From: Cladocopium goreaui
Taxonomy: Eukaryota; Sar; Dinophyceae; Suessiales; Symbiodiniaceae
Direction: 5' to 3'
Length of the DNA: 64,000 bases
Assembly: GCA_947184155.2 (NCBI GenBank)
Contig: CAMXCT020001030.1
Span: 53,501-117,500, forward strand
A program made the position numbers and the translations under genes. The notes under the pieces are model-generated. The model was not told where the DNA came from and did not search any database. It worked only from the letters and a program-made list of their open reading frames with translations. Shown here piece after piece: positions 32,331-44,954 of this stretch. Numbering within the stretch: position 1 is the stretch's first letter; each line of letters opens with the position of its first letter.

Positions 32331-33910
32331 CGATACCAACACATTTGCTAGAGCTGCTAGTCGCAGCCAGTCGCAACATGCCACAATCTGTGGCAATGCT
32401 ACAACCTCGGACAGGCCGACCTGGACCATACTGAGCAGCAATAGAGCTTCTGCTTTGACAAGCAGGCATCGGCTTTCCTGTGGGATAATTCTAGTGATTG
32501 GCGAGGTGGGCATGAACATTTGGGAATAGTGCCACAGTAATCACAGTACTCTTCCATACCACTGAAATTTGAGCATGTATTACTGTATTATTGTAAGTGT
32601 GCAATTGCCAGCTCCAACTGTTTTAGACAAGTACCGGCAAGAAGCGACACAATTGGAACAAGATGGAGACAGAGACAGAGGGAGAGAGATCTTGGTGCAA
32701 AGCATAAGATCAACACAACGCATATTATCATTCCAGCCACATCTCTTTCCATCATTTGTTCTGAACATGCACTGCCAACGAGGGTACTGACATGTGCTGG
32801 CAGAGTTCGATTTGTTTCCTGCTCTTTCATGCTTTTTAGCGTTGAGTCCGTGGGTGGAACTTGGCTCTTGGGTGCTCTTGGCAGGCGCCCATTGCCTCAA
32901 GCTGAGCCCGCTCATCGAGGAGGTACTCTTGCCGTTTCACACCAGTCATGCGAAAAAAATCCCCGTCCCAAATGGTCGCTGCGCCAAGCGGGTGCATTTA
33001 GACTGACCAAGTGGAAGCGGAAGGCGTGGCAGGCGTGAAGCCAACGACTTGCGCGAAAAGAGGAAACTGTGCTATTTCAGGGAGCTTTCTCCTCACATAC
33101 GCATCATAAGCATTTTCTGTGCAGGCTCTAAAATCTTGTACTAAGAAATTGAATTCATGCCAGGTCGGGCCTAATGGAGAGGCTGCGACTTTGAAGTGTA
33201 GACTTGCAAAAACAAATTGCGACCCTTGCCTTGGAGCGTCCCAGTGCTTTCAAATCAATGGTATAATGCTCTCTTGCAGGTGGCTCAGCATCCTCAGCTT
33301 GGAGCGTGACCAGCTTCCAAACAGTGTCGAAGTGAAGCTTGCCAGCATTGCCCCTCAAAAGTCAATTCCATCAGAAATTGGACGAAACATAGCCGAGTTT
33401 CAAACCTTTCAAGGACCAAACAGCCAAGGACCTGGTTTGATGATGCCCGTGATGCCAGCCATAGCCTCACAAAGTACCTCAGAAAGTCAAGTCTCATCAA
33501 GTCTCTGGTGCGGCAACGCACCAGTGCAGCGACCGCTCAGGATGGCTTTCTGATGATGAGTCACTGTTTAGAACTCCAACCCAGGACCTTCCTTGCATCC
33601 AATGTGAGAACGGCAGTGTATCCTGATTAGAACTCATGGTCAGGACATTCATGTCATTTGTGTTGCTTTGGGTGGGCCTAGACTCTTTCGAGTGCGGCCC
33701 CTAGGGATTCCGGGTGTCCAGTTCAAATTGCCGCCGACATCTGCCCACAGTGTTGCAGCGTCACATGATTTGTCTCAGGCAGGGCTGCGCTGTGGCACGC
33801 GATTTTCGACGCCAGTCCGAGGTCTCCATCCGCATAGTCGAAACATGTATATAATAATTGTATATAATTGTAATAACTGTAATACGATCAAATACGATCC
33901 ATATTGTTAC

Positions 33911-33990
33911 TATAGTGACTCTATGTGACTCTATGTGACTCTATGTGACTCTATGTGACTCTATGTGACTCTATGTGACTCTATGTGACT
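33911..33990. repeat. 10-bp minisatellite (CTATGTGACT) x 8
   Basis: Eight head-to-tail copies of a 10-mer; the first is slightly different (TATAGTGACT). It is the longest example of the 10-bp periodic duplications seen all over the window. Confidence 0.97.
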
Positions 33991-35280
33991 CTAGTGGCCC
34001 ATCCATGTGACAGTTTAATGATGTTTTATGGGCATGTGCGATACAGCGCAGGCACCGTCAGTGAAGTGACGCTCTCCCATGGGGATACTTGTGCTATCGA
34101 AGGTCCTGATCTCGGAACGTTGAATCCACGTTCGCGGCATCATTCAGTTTTTTTGTGCCTTTGTTCAGCAGAAAAGGCCGGTTTCAGAAACACTTCGTGC
34201 ACCAAAGCGTGGGGCGACAGGCGAGTGTGATGCAAGTGCGGCAAGGTTTGATTCTTGGAGCTGCTTTCTCTCCAACTGCAGCCAGGTTGAGAACGACGGC
34301 TCTTCAAGCAATGAAGGGTATCTTCATGTCACATTCAGGCGGACTTACTCGTGGGTCAGTCATTAGTCAGACCATGTCAGACTCATGTCAGACCTAATCA
34401 TCGTAAGCATCCCAATCTCTTAATCCTTCTTGAGTTGTCTTGTCATTGTGATTCCAGTCAGGTGGATTGTGAAGCATTCAAGGCCAAATCGGCTGTTCGA
34501 TGTTCAATCTCAACCTATCATATTCCATCATATTCCATCATATTCCTATCCTTGCACGATCTTGCACGTCCTTGCAATTCCTTGCCACTTTCTTGTCTTA
34601 AACTGGAGACTCTTCTTTTTTGTGTCTGCAATCATCATCAAACATCCGAAGAATGTTAGGAACTGCCCTCTGCACGAGCATGGAGCCAGCGAGGCGGGAG
34701 CGAGGACAACTTCACTGGAAGATCTGGAAGTGTAACCTCTTAAACCCTCGAGCCCCACGGCATCACACAGAAGAACACCGGCAGATCATAGCAGATCTCA
34801 GCAAGCATGACGAGATATTCCGAGCATATCCGTTATAAAGTTATAATCAATTTGTTATAATGATTATATTTTCAATATGTACCGTATATAGGTCCGAAAA
34901 AAACATGAATAAACATTAACAAAAAACACACAAAATACAATTGCAATTGATAAATAAATCCATCAAAGAGTAAATAGTGTAACATAGTGTGTATAGTATA
35001 TGTATATTAATATATACCTGGACATCCAAAAGCTGCATTTTTTTTGGTCTGGACTGAGTGAACGACCAAAAATCGAACAATTGCTGATTTGGCCCTCTGT
35101 CAATCACATTTGGAATGACCAAAAATATAACGCAAAATGACGCAGAAAAGACGCGAAAGACCAACTTTTCGACACCAAAACTGTGTCATTGAATCCATCT
35201 CTTTTATCACAAAAGTGATTTTTAGGCCCGCGCCCGAAAATCCACAAAGATCGGAAATTATGCATCTCAAGGACTGTCCA

Positions 35281-35378
35281 GATATGTATATGTATATGTA
35301 TATGTATATTAATATATATATAATATATATTAATATATTAATGTATATATATATTAATATATGTATATATATATATTG
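35281..35378. repeat. TATATG/ATTAATAT-rich array
   Basis: Begins with TATGTA hexamers and turns into TA-rich sequence with repeated ATTAATATAT. Confidence 0.88.
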
Positions 35379-36149
35379 CCCACCTAGAAAGGCAGGAGCA
35401 ACTTGACCGAACGGGCGGACGACAGCACCCAGGCCGAGGAGCCCAGTGAAGACGATGTCTCAAGCGCTTCAGCTGCGTCAGATGACGGTGCGGCAGCTCC
35501 ATGGACGGTCCGATGATGTCCGGTGGTCCATTGGAATTAAGTGCTACACAGAGGGGTTCCAAAGAAAAAGCTACACATAGTGTGTCACATAGTCACGTTT
35601 CCATGTCGTTTCACACTGTGTTAGCTTTTTCCATTGACGGGCTGTAGTCGTTTGGACAGGTGAGGTAGAGCCTGATGCTGAGTTGCTGCACAGACATCAG
35701 CTGTGCAACATGTACGAAGGTTTGGAATTCAGACGGCATTGTGCACGCCAAAGGTGACAAAATGCAGGAAAGTTCTAGCAGGCACTTTTCCTGACAGCAC
35801 ATTGGAGAAATTTGGAGAAATGGGAGATGCTGTTGGAGTGCAATCAAAGTGCAATCAGAATGCCTGGCTCCAACCCGCTTCTCCTTCTCCTATCATCACT
35901 ATCATCTGATTTCCAGCCAGGCAACTCCATCCAGATGAGACCGAAGAAGTGAGCTCGGAGTCGTTTCAAGACACGTGAGCTATGGGCACTATGGGGCCTA
36001 TGGGCACTATGGGGCCTATGGGGCCGGGGCTGCCTTCTGGCAAGTTCCACGGCAGGAACTCGCACTCAGAGAAGTCTCAGATCACTGTCAAATTTGTCAA
36101 GCCAGTGCTCCATTCTGAATCAGGTCTAGTAACTCAACTTGTGGAATTT

Positions 36150-36195
36150 GTTGAGATCTGTTGAGATCTGTTGAGATCTGTTGAGATCTGTTGAG
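36150..36195. repeat. 10-bp minisatellite (TTGAGATCTG) x 4.5
   Basis: Four perfect copies plus TTGAG. AGATCT inside each copy is palindromic. Confidence 0.95.
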
Positions 36196-36651
36196 TAGAC
36201 ATATTTGCGCTGGCTTGGACAAGCACGGCTGCTAAATGCTGGCCACAAAGATGGCGATTTGAACGTCAGCAGTGACAGCAGTGTGCATAGACAGACGCAC
36301 GCTTCGTCAAAACAGGTCAAATCTCAAGACACATGTCATTTTTTCCTCCTCATTTTTCTCCACACGGAATCCACCATTCTTGTAATATCTTGTAATCGGT
36401 TTAGACCGATTTATTGGTTGATATTGGTTGCCATCTGAAGCAAATCCAAGTTTCAGCGCTATGCAGTTGGTGAGTTCATTTGTTTCCAGGGCTTGTTTTC
36501 AAGTTGAACTGCTCAGGGCTTATCGTTTTTACCTTTTCATGTCTGCATTCAAAAGCCTGAAGGCTTTTCCACGGAAACCTGACCTGAGGACATTTGATTT
36601 ACCGGAGCCGATTACTCAGTTGACGCGCAGAAAGGGATCGGCTTAGGAAGG

Positions 36652-37812
36652 ATGCGAGCCTCCGCCATGAACGTCGTGTGGCTTGTGCTGGTGGTGGCGG
36701 TTGCTGATGCAAGCACTCGCTGGTGGCCCACCATTGAGACACATCCATACAGCTTCCGCGCAGGGCAGCTCATACTTACGGTGATTGCCACCGCACTCCT
36801 TGCTGCCCATGCAGGAGTTTGCTGGCAGTACTACCAAAGGCCTTTTGTAGTGAAATTTTATCGCAACTTTGTGAGTGAGTGTGGATCTTCCACTACGGAC
36901 TACTACACCATTGGTCCAGACAATGAGCTCATTGAGCACACATGGGAGTACATGGTAAACCGCCAGGCAGGAAAGTTGGGATGTGCGTTGGATCAACTCC
37001 TTCGAAAGCACTTGCCCTTTGTTCTTCATCTCTTCATGCCGTACCTCGCTCTTTTTGCTCTTCGTCACGACCATCATGTTTTCCTTGACTTGGTGTACTT
37101 GCGCCCTCGCAATCGGTCCTTGTACATGACCATCGCAGACAAGACAAAGCAGCAGCACTTCCTGGAAGAGAGGTGCAGGCAGCAGAACCAGTCCGTCACA
37201 TTCGTGAAGCGCATTGTGCCTTCAAGTCGTGACGAGAGGATGGTTTTTGTGAAGCCTCGACTTGCCGCCTTCGGTGAAGACTGTTGTGTCATGACCTCCA
37301 ACTCCGCTTCCAACTTGCCGCCAGCTCGTGCCCAGCACATGGTCTTTGAGGAGGTGTTGAAGAACCACCCTGTGGTGGAGAAGGTGGTTGGTGAGAGGGC
37401 TCCCCTCTGCACGCTTCGCGTGTGGACAGGGCGTTGGGTGATCAACAAGCCAACTACTCATGCAGCCTTCCTCGTGGCTCGCTCAGGCAGCATCAGCAAT
37501 TGCAAGAACAATGAGTGCTGGCGAGTGAACCTCGACAAGCATACGGCCACACTGCAGAGCAGTGGTACAACCATAGTGCTCCCCTGGGTAGCAGAGGCAA
37601 TCTTCACAGCCAACTGGGTTCACGACCAGTTTCCTCAAGTGCCCTTCCTTGGGACAGACATTGGGCTGACTCCGGATGGAGCTGTACTGTTGGAGACGAA
37701 CCTTCTTTGTAGCTACAGCATCTATTCCAAGAAAGTGGGCCTTGCATATGGCCTTGATGATGTTGACTCCTTCCTGGCGCGGCAGGCTGAGGAGAAGAGC
37801 GCAAATCTTTGA
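36652..37812 (+). CDS. Sugar-transfer-associated ATP-grasp-like protein, intronless
   Basis: A single open exon of 386 codons starts at an ATG, with a second ATG five codons later. Residues 6-22 are hydrophobic (VVWLVLVVAVADA), then a second hydrophobic stretch lies at about 38-54 (ILTVIATALLAAHAG), so the protein is probably secreted or membrane anchored. The C-terminal half has the signature of ATP-grasp proteins of the sugar-transfer-associated type: MVFVKPRLAAFGEDCC near 198, LRVWTGRWV near 258, and FLGTDIGLTPDGAVLLETNL near 332-351, whose final Glu and Asn would bind metal. The N-terminal half has no match known to me. Without introns among intron-dense neighbours, it may be retroposed. 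Substrate and reaction are unknown. Confidence 0.75.
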   Translation: MRASAMNVVWLVLVVAVADASTRWWPTIETHPYSFRAGQLILTVIATALLAAHAGVCWQYYQRPFVVKFYRNFVSECGSSTTDYYTIGPDNELIEHTWEYMVNRQAGKLGCALDQLLRKHLPFVLHLFMPYLALFALRHDHHVFLDLVYLRPRNRSLYMTIADKTKQQHFLEERCRQQNQSVTFVKRIVPSSRDERMVFVKPRLAAFGEDCCVMTSNSASNLPPARAQHMVFEEVLKNHPVVEKVVGERAPLCTLRVWTGRWVINKPTTHAAFLVARSGSISNCKNNECWRVNLDKHTATLQSSGTTIVLPWVAEAIFTANWVHDQFPQVPFLGTDIGLTPDGAVLLETNLLCSYSIYSKKVGLAYGLDDVDSFLARQAEEKSANL

Positions 37813-39036
37813 GGGGCGCCGTAGCCGGCATCAAGTGTGGCCTTTGCCAATCCTTTTGCTTCAAAGGCTCGCTGGTAGACTTTCTCATATCCGCCTTGCT
37901 TAGCAGGCTTTGCGATGTCAAAGCTTTCCTGCTGTGAAAGCAGAGGTTTTTGTACTGTGAAAATCCGCGCCCCAAACCGAGCAGAAACTGTGATATGACA
38001 TGATATAACGATAACGTAATATACACGTTAGCCTCGCATCTTTCACCTCAAACATATTCATCATGATTCATGGTGTTTGTTTGAATTCTCATGATATAAG
38101 CACCAAGGGCACAACGGAAGTCCGGAACGGTGGGTTCAGAACTGATCTTCCGGCACGTTTGCAGCCTATGGCTAATTAATGGCTTTGGGATTAAGTGGCC
38201 AGCTGCAGAATGGCCTAGAATGTGCGAACAGCATTCTAAAGGCCACAATATGAGTTCATCTGCACAAGCAATGGTGCTCGTGCACGTTTCACCTCTGTAG
38301 CTTGCAGGTGACTGCTGCTTGGCTTTGCGCTCATGTACTTTTTGCGACGGGAATCAAACAAGTTTTGACATATTTTGAGCGAATGAGTGGGTGAAGTCTT
38401 GGTGGCTGTGTCAACTGCAGGTGCTCTTCATTCAATACAGATAATTGAGAGAAGGTCTACTGTGCCTCACTTATTGAGTACTTTGCTGAGAATCTTCCTG
38501 CAGCATTAGCATGCTCAAGGACATCATGCTTCATGTGCAAAAACCGCTTCACCATGCGAACAAAACAAGTTAGTTTGATGCTTTTCTATTTTGTTTTCAA
38601 ATCCCCGGCTACTGTCTTGAAGGAAGTTATTGGATACATACACAGCTGTTCTGGGTGGCAACATGATTCGATGGACGCCGACCAGAAGCAATTCTGTCAC
38701 ATCTGAAATCATGTGACTGAACCGTTTAAAATCGTTTAAAGCTGTGTTCCCCGTCCAAGCTGCCCTGAAGTTCCTGCAATTGTCTTCGGTCTCCCTTTTT
38801 GCTCCCGCGATGGTGCGCACCACCGTGCTTCTTAGCAGCAAGAGTCTGCAGGCGGTGAATGCCATGGCCACCAAATGGACAAATCGATCCAAATTGAACC
38901 ACATATAGGTCATATAGGAATAAAATGGAATAACTATGATATGTTATATATATATAGTTATATATATATAGATATAGATAGATAGATATATATATAGATA
39001 TAGATATATATATATATAAATTCCATAAATATATTT
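37813..39036. other. Spacer between the ATP-grasp ORF and the paralogue cluster
   Basis: No gene is recognised. A minus-strand frame at 38913-38524 is open for about 129 codons but has no motif. The end of the stretch is a TA/GATA microsatellite at about 38938-39020, directly before the start of paralogue 1. Confidence 0.4.
38938..39020. repeat. (TA)n/GATA microsatellite
   Basis: ATATATATA blocks with interspersed GATA, 17 bp before the ATG of paralogue 1. Confidence 0.9.
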
Positions 39037-41847
39037 ATGCATATTTATGCAGCAGTTATTTTCCCACGCTTGCCTATCAGGCTTCCTTTATTGACCGCTA
39101 GCTTTGTCGCTTGTGCTGCGCAATCCAACTTTTCTGGTGTGTGGCATTTGGTGAACGTGCAGTCCGTGGTTTGTGCGAATGCTCCAGGCTGGATGACGTG
39201 CAGCTATTTGAATCCATGTGAGTCTGCTGCTCAAATACTTTCCTGTGGTGTCTCAGCCTGTGAGGATACGCCCTCATCAACATTTCCCAGCCAACCGATG
39301 CACTCAACCGTCCTCACATTTTCACCGTTTTCCGCACCAGCACAGCTCCAGTGACCCTGGATTTTAGTGCCACTGATTCGGCGGGCAAAGACGTGGCATC
39401 AGTAGCAGTGACTTTGCAACAAGCCCGGCGTCTGTCTGAGCTGGAGCTGGCGCTGCCTGTGTCGCCGCGACGGCTCAGTTCAAGACGACGTTTCAGCAGC
39501 GGTGGATCCAGCTATAGCTCCCCACGCCGCAGAACGCCGTCGCCGGCGCCCACCTCCTACTCGTCGCCGCGGCGACGCGCCCCCGGCGGAACAAGCCCAA
39601 GTCCACCAAGTGCAGTGGGCGCGGGCGGTTCGCGACGGAGAACCTTCGGGACAACTGGAAGCAATCCAGCGAATCCAACAGCTGGAAATTATGGCTACCA
39701 GAGTTCGACGGCAGCAGCATCCAATTTTGGGGGCAAGATACCGACTGGCACACCTTATGGCTACACCGGTGCGAATGCATATAGTGGGTCCAGTGGCAGT
39801 GGTGCAAAGATTGCAATGGCTGCTGGTGCAGGCCTTTTGGCGGGTTACGTGGGTTCTCAGTTGCTAAGTCCCAGCTGGACGGGCTACAGCCGTGAACAGA
39901 TGCTGAACTTCCAGTGTCGTGGACCTTCTTCGTGGACAGGTTTATGCAGCACATGCGTGACCGTCCATGGCGCGCAGAATTGCAACATCGAAATGTCACC
40001 CAGAATCGATGCAACTCGGGATGATCTGTTGAGCACCGGATTTATCCCCTCAAGCTTGACATGGCCAGTGATTGTGAACATCACCAAGATCTCGGGTGTG
40101 GACTTTGATCCCAGCAAGGTTTGCCCAAATGCGTCAGATCCAACCTGGAGCTCATCAGGGAAGCAGCTTTTCATTACGCTCACCACTCTCCAAGAGCTGG
40201 CCTCAGGATCACAGGCCGTCCTTTCATTCTTTTCATATCTTTCATATCCTTTCATACTTGAAGATCAACATGCTTGTAAACGTGGATGAAAATGGATGAA
40301 ACCCTGTATCATCCTGTATCCCATATCCCAATTTCATGAGCCAGAGTGATCAACAAGGTTAAAAGATGTTAAAAGCCCGGAGAGAAAGCCAAATAGTTTC
40401 GTAGCAGCCGTAGCATAAATATTTCGCTTTCTGCCATTTTGCCACCTTGAAAGGCGGCAAGTGCAAGCTCATCGATGTCTTGGTGGCCAATCTTGGGAGT
40501 TTCTCGGCTGAACTTGCTACAAGTTCCATGTTGCACGCCTGTGAATGTGGAAAGGTGTGTGCCATTGAAAGATTTGAAAGGGTTCAATACTGTTCAATTC
40601 GGATAATTCACATTATATAATTCACACTGTTTGGACCGCTGAGGCGATTTTGGTGATCGGCGGATGTTGCTGCTGTGGGCTTTTAGCCTTCCGCTTGTGC
40701 AAAGGAAGCCAAGGCGGCTATGGCGGCTACGGCTCTTCCTCTGAGTCAGACTGGTCAGAGGCTGATCATCATGGACCTCCGGGTTACGGAGGTTATCCTG
40801 GCGCAGGGCAGCAACCCTATGGCGCACAAATGCCACAGCAGGGCTACAATCCATATTGGCAAGGAGGACAAGGGACGACCGGGACGACAAATGGTGACAG
40901 GGTACCAAATGGGTCCTGGCTTTGACAGTCGTGTTGACGAATTTATCAGTCTTTCAAGCGACGGGATTTGTGGAAGAATTTGGCATATCAACAATGCATA
41001 TCACAGGTCGCATATCATGGGATGCCGCGCGAGTATACATGCATCATTTTTCATCTCTTTTCATCTCTTTCGATCTTTTTGTATCTGTTTGAGCATTGCT
41101 GAAAAACAGTGACATCGTTTGGCTGTCGTGGTGATGCGTGCCGCAAGGAGCACCTCAACCAATCCAAGGGGTCGTAGTGCAGGGAAGCCCGGTGCACCGA
41201 CCAGGTGCAGGGGCAGCAGCTGGCGCAGCAGTCGGCGCAGCCGTTGGCGCAGTCGGTGCTTCTGGTGGCTTCATGAACACTGCTGCGCCCACTGGTGTCA
41301 GCTGGGCAAACTTTTGCCAACAGCATGAGGTCGTGGTGGATCCGTCAACTGGGATGATTTCTGGGCCATGGGGAGAGTGTTTGGCCTGGGCCGTCGCCTA
41401 TGAGAAGCAAAACCCAGGATGGCATCAAGATCCAAGGCTCCATCAGCATCAGCAGATGTCCAAATCGTTGTTCCAAATGCATCCATATGTGCACTTTCCA
41501 TGCGGTCGCACACTGTACAACCACATACATCATTCATATAGTATATTATTCTTTTTGCATGCGCATATTATGCACATGTAATTTATATTAATTTATGTAT
41601 GTTTGTGCTGTGTGTGTGTCTATCTGAGTCTATCTGTCCAAATTTCTGTCTATGTCTATATACCACACACGTGCATCGGTGATCGGATTGATCATTTGGC
41701 AGGTTCCAGGTGGAAGGCCCAGCGGGTCAAGTCATTGGAGAGATCTCCGCAAAGGCCAATCCTGCAGCCCTGCCGCAAGTGGTGGAAGCTGCTGAGACTC
41801 TTGGAGCAGACCTGGACCTTACATTAGCCTTACATGAATCTACATGA
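39037..41847 (+). CDS. Tandem membrane-protein family, paralogue 1
   Basis: Exon 1 (39037-39187) starts MHIYAAVIFPRLPIRL, a signal-peptide-like start, then NFSGVWHLVNVQSVVCA. A 77-nt GC-AG intron leads to exon 2 (39265 to about 40215), which reads YALINISQPTDALNRPHIFT, an Arg/Ser/Pro-rich stretch with repeated PRRR, then TPYGYTGANAYSG, a Gly/Ala hydrophobic segment (KIAMAAGAGLLAGYVGSQLL) and a Cys-bearing domain with DATRDDLLSTGFIPSSLTWP. Exon 3 from 40644 is a transmembrane helix with CCCC (AILVIGGCCCCGLLAF) and a Gly/Tyr/Pro-rich tail with NPYWQ. Exon 4 from about 41148 ends with GFMNTAAPTG and GPWGECLAWAVAYEKQN. Exon 5 from about 41703 holds VEGPAGQVIGEISAKANPAA and a stop at 41845-41847. 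I do not recognise the family. It looks like a type I membrane protein with disordered parts on both sides. Confidence 0.72.
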
Positions 41848-43160
41848 ATCTACATGATACATGCACCATATGCACCATATGCACCAAAGCTTCTTAGATA
41901 ATTTAGATATATTTAGATACAGCTCTTACATGATATCACTAAGTGAGTAAGTGTGTTGCGATCTAGGACTTGATCACACGAACGGACTTTGCCGCTATGA
42001 CAACTCCACCCACCTCTTGAAAAGAGCTCGTGATTCGTCATTTTATCCCCCCGCTTTGCCACTTGTTGCTTTTGCTGCCGGCCAAGGAGGCTTGAGGAGG
42101 CTTGTCAACAGGCAATCCAACATGGACAGCCACTGCCACTGATCCACCGGAGGGTGTAGTCAGGCCTCATGCCTTACAGCGAACAGAAGGACATCAAGCA
42201 CCGTGCAGCATAATGCAGCACTGTGCCTTTTGATTGTACAGAGTGACGGCGGAGCATGGCTTTGTGCACAGCGCGGCTCCAGTTTTCCGTCAGAGCTTAG
42301 CTATCACCTTCTACTGTATCGTGAGTGTGCTACGGAAATTGCACCGCCCATAATATCTTTTGACCCTCCAGCCTGCATTTAACGAGAATGTGTGATTGCA
42401 TGGCAGTCCTTGGGGCCGTCCTCACACTTCCCAGGCATATCAACAATATACACTGTTTGACGTTTGATGCAAATGCTGAGCGCCACTTAGACTTCTCCCG
42501 ACCCATTCCAAGCGCAACACGGGTGGTGTTGGGATATGTTATGTATATATATATATATTTATGTTTACATATAATCATATATTATATTCTAGTTTATTTT
42601 TTCCAAAAATATATTTCTTCTTTCATCTTCTTTCCAAGAGCTCGGGAGTCTACTGTAAGTTAGACTGCGCTGGGGAGTCTAAGTCTAATAGAATGGGACA
42701 CTCTTGCTAGCTTGGATTGGTGAAAAATATAGTTGATTATATTTCATTATATTTCATTATATTTCATTACATTTCATTTGATATTATACACATACGTTAT
42801 TCAGTCTTGCGTGTTTGGGGCGGTTTCCAGTGATGGTGTGGCTCTTGCCGTGGCCAGCGGCTCAAGCCCGTTGTGAGCCAGGGGTCATGGCGATGCTGCG
42901 GTGGTTCCTTTTTCTGACAGGCCCGATGGAAGCGAGGCTGATTTCACTTTTGTAGACCCATCGTATTTATGATTATGTAATTTATGTAGCCTCTATAATT
43001 GTATACCTGTACATACCTCATGCCTATATCCTATAATAATACCTAAATATGCCTGTAATACTATAATCCTAGACCTAATCCAAAACCTGTACCTGTACCT
43101 GACATACATACAGGACAGGACATGCAGATATATCACTTTAATTCACTTTAGATCATCAGT
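41848..43160. other. Spacer between paralogue 1 and the satellite block
   Basis: No convincing gene. It contains a (TA)n run near 42543-42560, the 10-bp repeat ATTTCATTAT x 4 (42741-42780), ACCTGT repeats at 43086-43103, and open frames of 60-90 codons without motifs. Confidence 0.4.
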
Positions 43161-43958
43161 CACGAAAGCCAGCCGCTAGGCTAGGCGAAGTTCTTTTTGC
43201 GAACAAAGTGAGTTAAGGGGGTCTGGGGGCAGAGCGCCCCGAGATGGCCAAAAATCGGGAAATTAGGTGGTAAAAAAGGTGGCCACAGGTAAAGTTTTTT
43301 AGGGTTATGTACCAGGTGGCAATTGGGTGACGGTGGGGTATCGATTCCCCCCTGGTCCGCCCTCCGAGGTGGACTTGGGGAGATTGCAATGGAGGGGAAA
43401 ATGATGAGAAAAACAATGGAAAAAATGAGGGAATATGATATAAAACAATGGGAAAAAATGGGAAAGGAGGGGAAAATGATGGAAAATGATGAGAAAAACA
43501 ATGGAAAAATGAGGGAATATGACATAAAACAATGGGAAAAAAATGGGAAAGGAGGGGAAAATGATGAGAAAAACAATGGAAAAAATGAGAGACTATGATA
43601 TAAAACAATGGAAAAAATGGGAAAGCAATGGAAAATTTGAGTAGAACGCTTGGAAAATTGATTAAAACGCGAGGCGAAACGGTGGAAAGAATAGGGAGAG
43701 GGTAAAATGATGCCAAGTAAAATTGAGGGTGGGACCATTATCGCGTAAAGCACGCGTGAAACAATGGAAAAGCAATGGAAAAATTGCAGTTTCGATATGT
43801 GACCACTATGGAGTAGAAGCACAGAAAAAAAAACATGGAAGAAACAAGCAAAACGGTTTATACGGTGCAACTGTAGGGATTGTGGAAGGTGCATTTGGGT
43901 AAGCGTTAGACACACTGGAGAAATCGAGTAACACCATGGCAAAACACTCTGAAAGTAC
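43161..43958. repeat. Long direct repeat R1, GGAAAAATGG-rich, copy 1
   Basis: Begins CACGAAAGCCAGCCGCTAGG, followed by a GC-rich part with GGGGGTCTGGGGGCAGAGCG and then about 400 bp of degenerate ACAATGGAAAAAATGAGGGA units. The same 800 bp recur at 44955. The minus strand is open (Phe/Ser/His/Pro strings) as a by-product of the repeat. No protein domain is recognised. Confidence 0.92.
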
Positions 43959-44460
43959 CATGATGGTACTTTTTAGCAAGATGGACAGCATACCTTATTC
44001 GCTCAAGATTTAGTGCATTCTTATGGTCCTCGTCGATTGACCTAACTTCAAATACTGATAAATAATATTTTTGACCATCTATTTTAAATTTTTCAAACCC
44101 TTGGTCCTCGTCGATTGACCTAACTTCAAATACTGATAAATAATATTTTTGACCATCTATTTTAAATTTTTCAAACCCTTGTTTTCTTATATTATTTCAT
44201 TCTTCTAGTTTGTTGTGGTATCCAAGAGGAGATGACACACATGTGATGTGCAGAAGTTCCATGATGGACAGCATACCTTATTCGCTGAAGATTTAGTGCA
44301 TTCTTATGGTCCTTTGCTGCCTCGCCGATTGACCTAACTTCAAATACTGAGAAATCATATTTTTGACCATCTGTTATAAATCTCATTCTGCTAGTTTGTT
44401 GTGGTATCCAAGAGGAGATGACACACATGTGATGTGCAGAAGTTGAGTTTTTGCCAAAAA
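43959..44460. repeat. Nested direct repeats with ACCATCTATTTTAAATTTTT
   Basis: A 78-bp unit starting GGTCCTCGTCGATTGACC is duplicated head to tail (44025, 44103), and a ~283-bp segment starting GATGGACAGCATACCTTATT is repeated (43980 and 44263). CTAGTTTGTTGTGGTATCCA occurs at 44205 and 44390. The minus strand 44572-44192 is open for 126 codons with the string SAHHMCVISSWIPQQT twice, so the block may contain a decayed gene fragment. Confidence 0.85.
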
Positions 44461-44516
44461 AAATGTAAGCAATGCAATCTTCATGCCATATGTCTGAAAT
44501 TTGGGATAAACAATGA

Positions 44517-44940
44517 ACAAATGAGGGAATATGACGTAAAACAATGGGAAAAGAATGGGAAAGCAATGGCAAATTTGAGTAGAACGCTTGGAAAATTGCT
44601 TACAACGGTGGAAACAATGAGGAGAGGGTAAAATGATGCCAAGTCACGTAAAGCACGCGTGAAACATTGGAAAAGCAATGGAAAAATGGCCGTTTTGATG
44701 TGTGACCACTATGGAGTAGACGCACGGAAAGAAAACCATGGACGAAACGAGCAAAACCGTTTATGCGGTGCAACTGTAGGGATTGTGGAAGGTGCATTTG
44801 GGTGAGCGTTAGACGCACTGGGGTAACATAAGGGTATGATGGAGAAATCGAGTAACACCATGGCAAAACACTAAAAAAATTGATGAAATGGAGAAATCGA
44901 GCAACACTGTGGCAAAACACTGGAAACATCGCTGAAATGG
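44517..44940. repeat. R1 partial copy
   Basis: Matches the distal half of R1 (GAGGGAATATGACGTAAAAC onward, through AAAGCACGCGTGAAAC and CGGTGCAACTGTAGGGATTG) without the GC-rich start. Confidence 0.88.
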
Positions 44941-44954
44941 AAGGAGAAATTGAT

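Larger units (their letters stand above)
32331..36651 (+). other. Downstream of the cold-shock gene, candidate exons only
   Basis: No domain is recognised. Exon-like pieces: about 32830-33038 (Arg/Lys/Trp-rich, ending KWKRKAWQA), 34200-34330 (LILGAAFSPTAARLRTTALQ), 35401-35516 (acidic, STQAEEPSEDDVSSASAASD), 35978-36120 (MGPMGTMGPMGPGLPSGKFH), the last resembling the Gly/Met/Pro tail of the cold-shock gene. They may be further exons of that gene, or a second copy. AT-rich arrays and 10-bp repeats occupy the rest. Confidence 0.3.
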
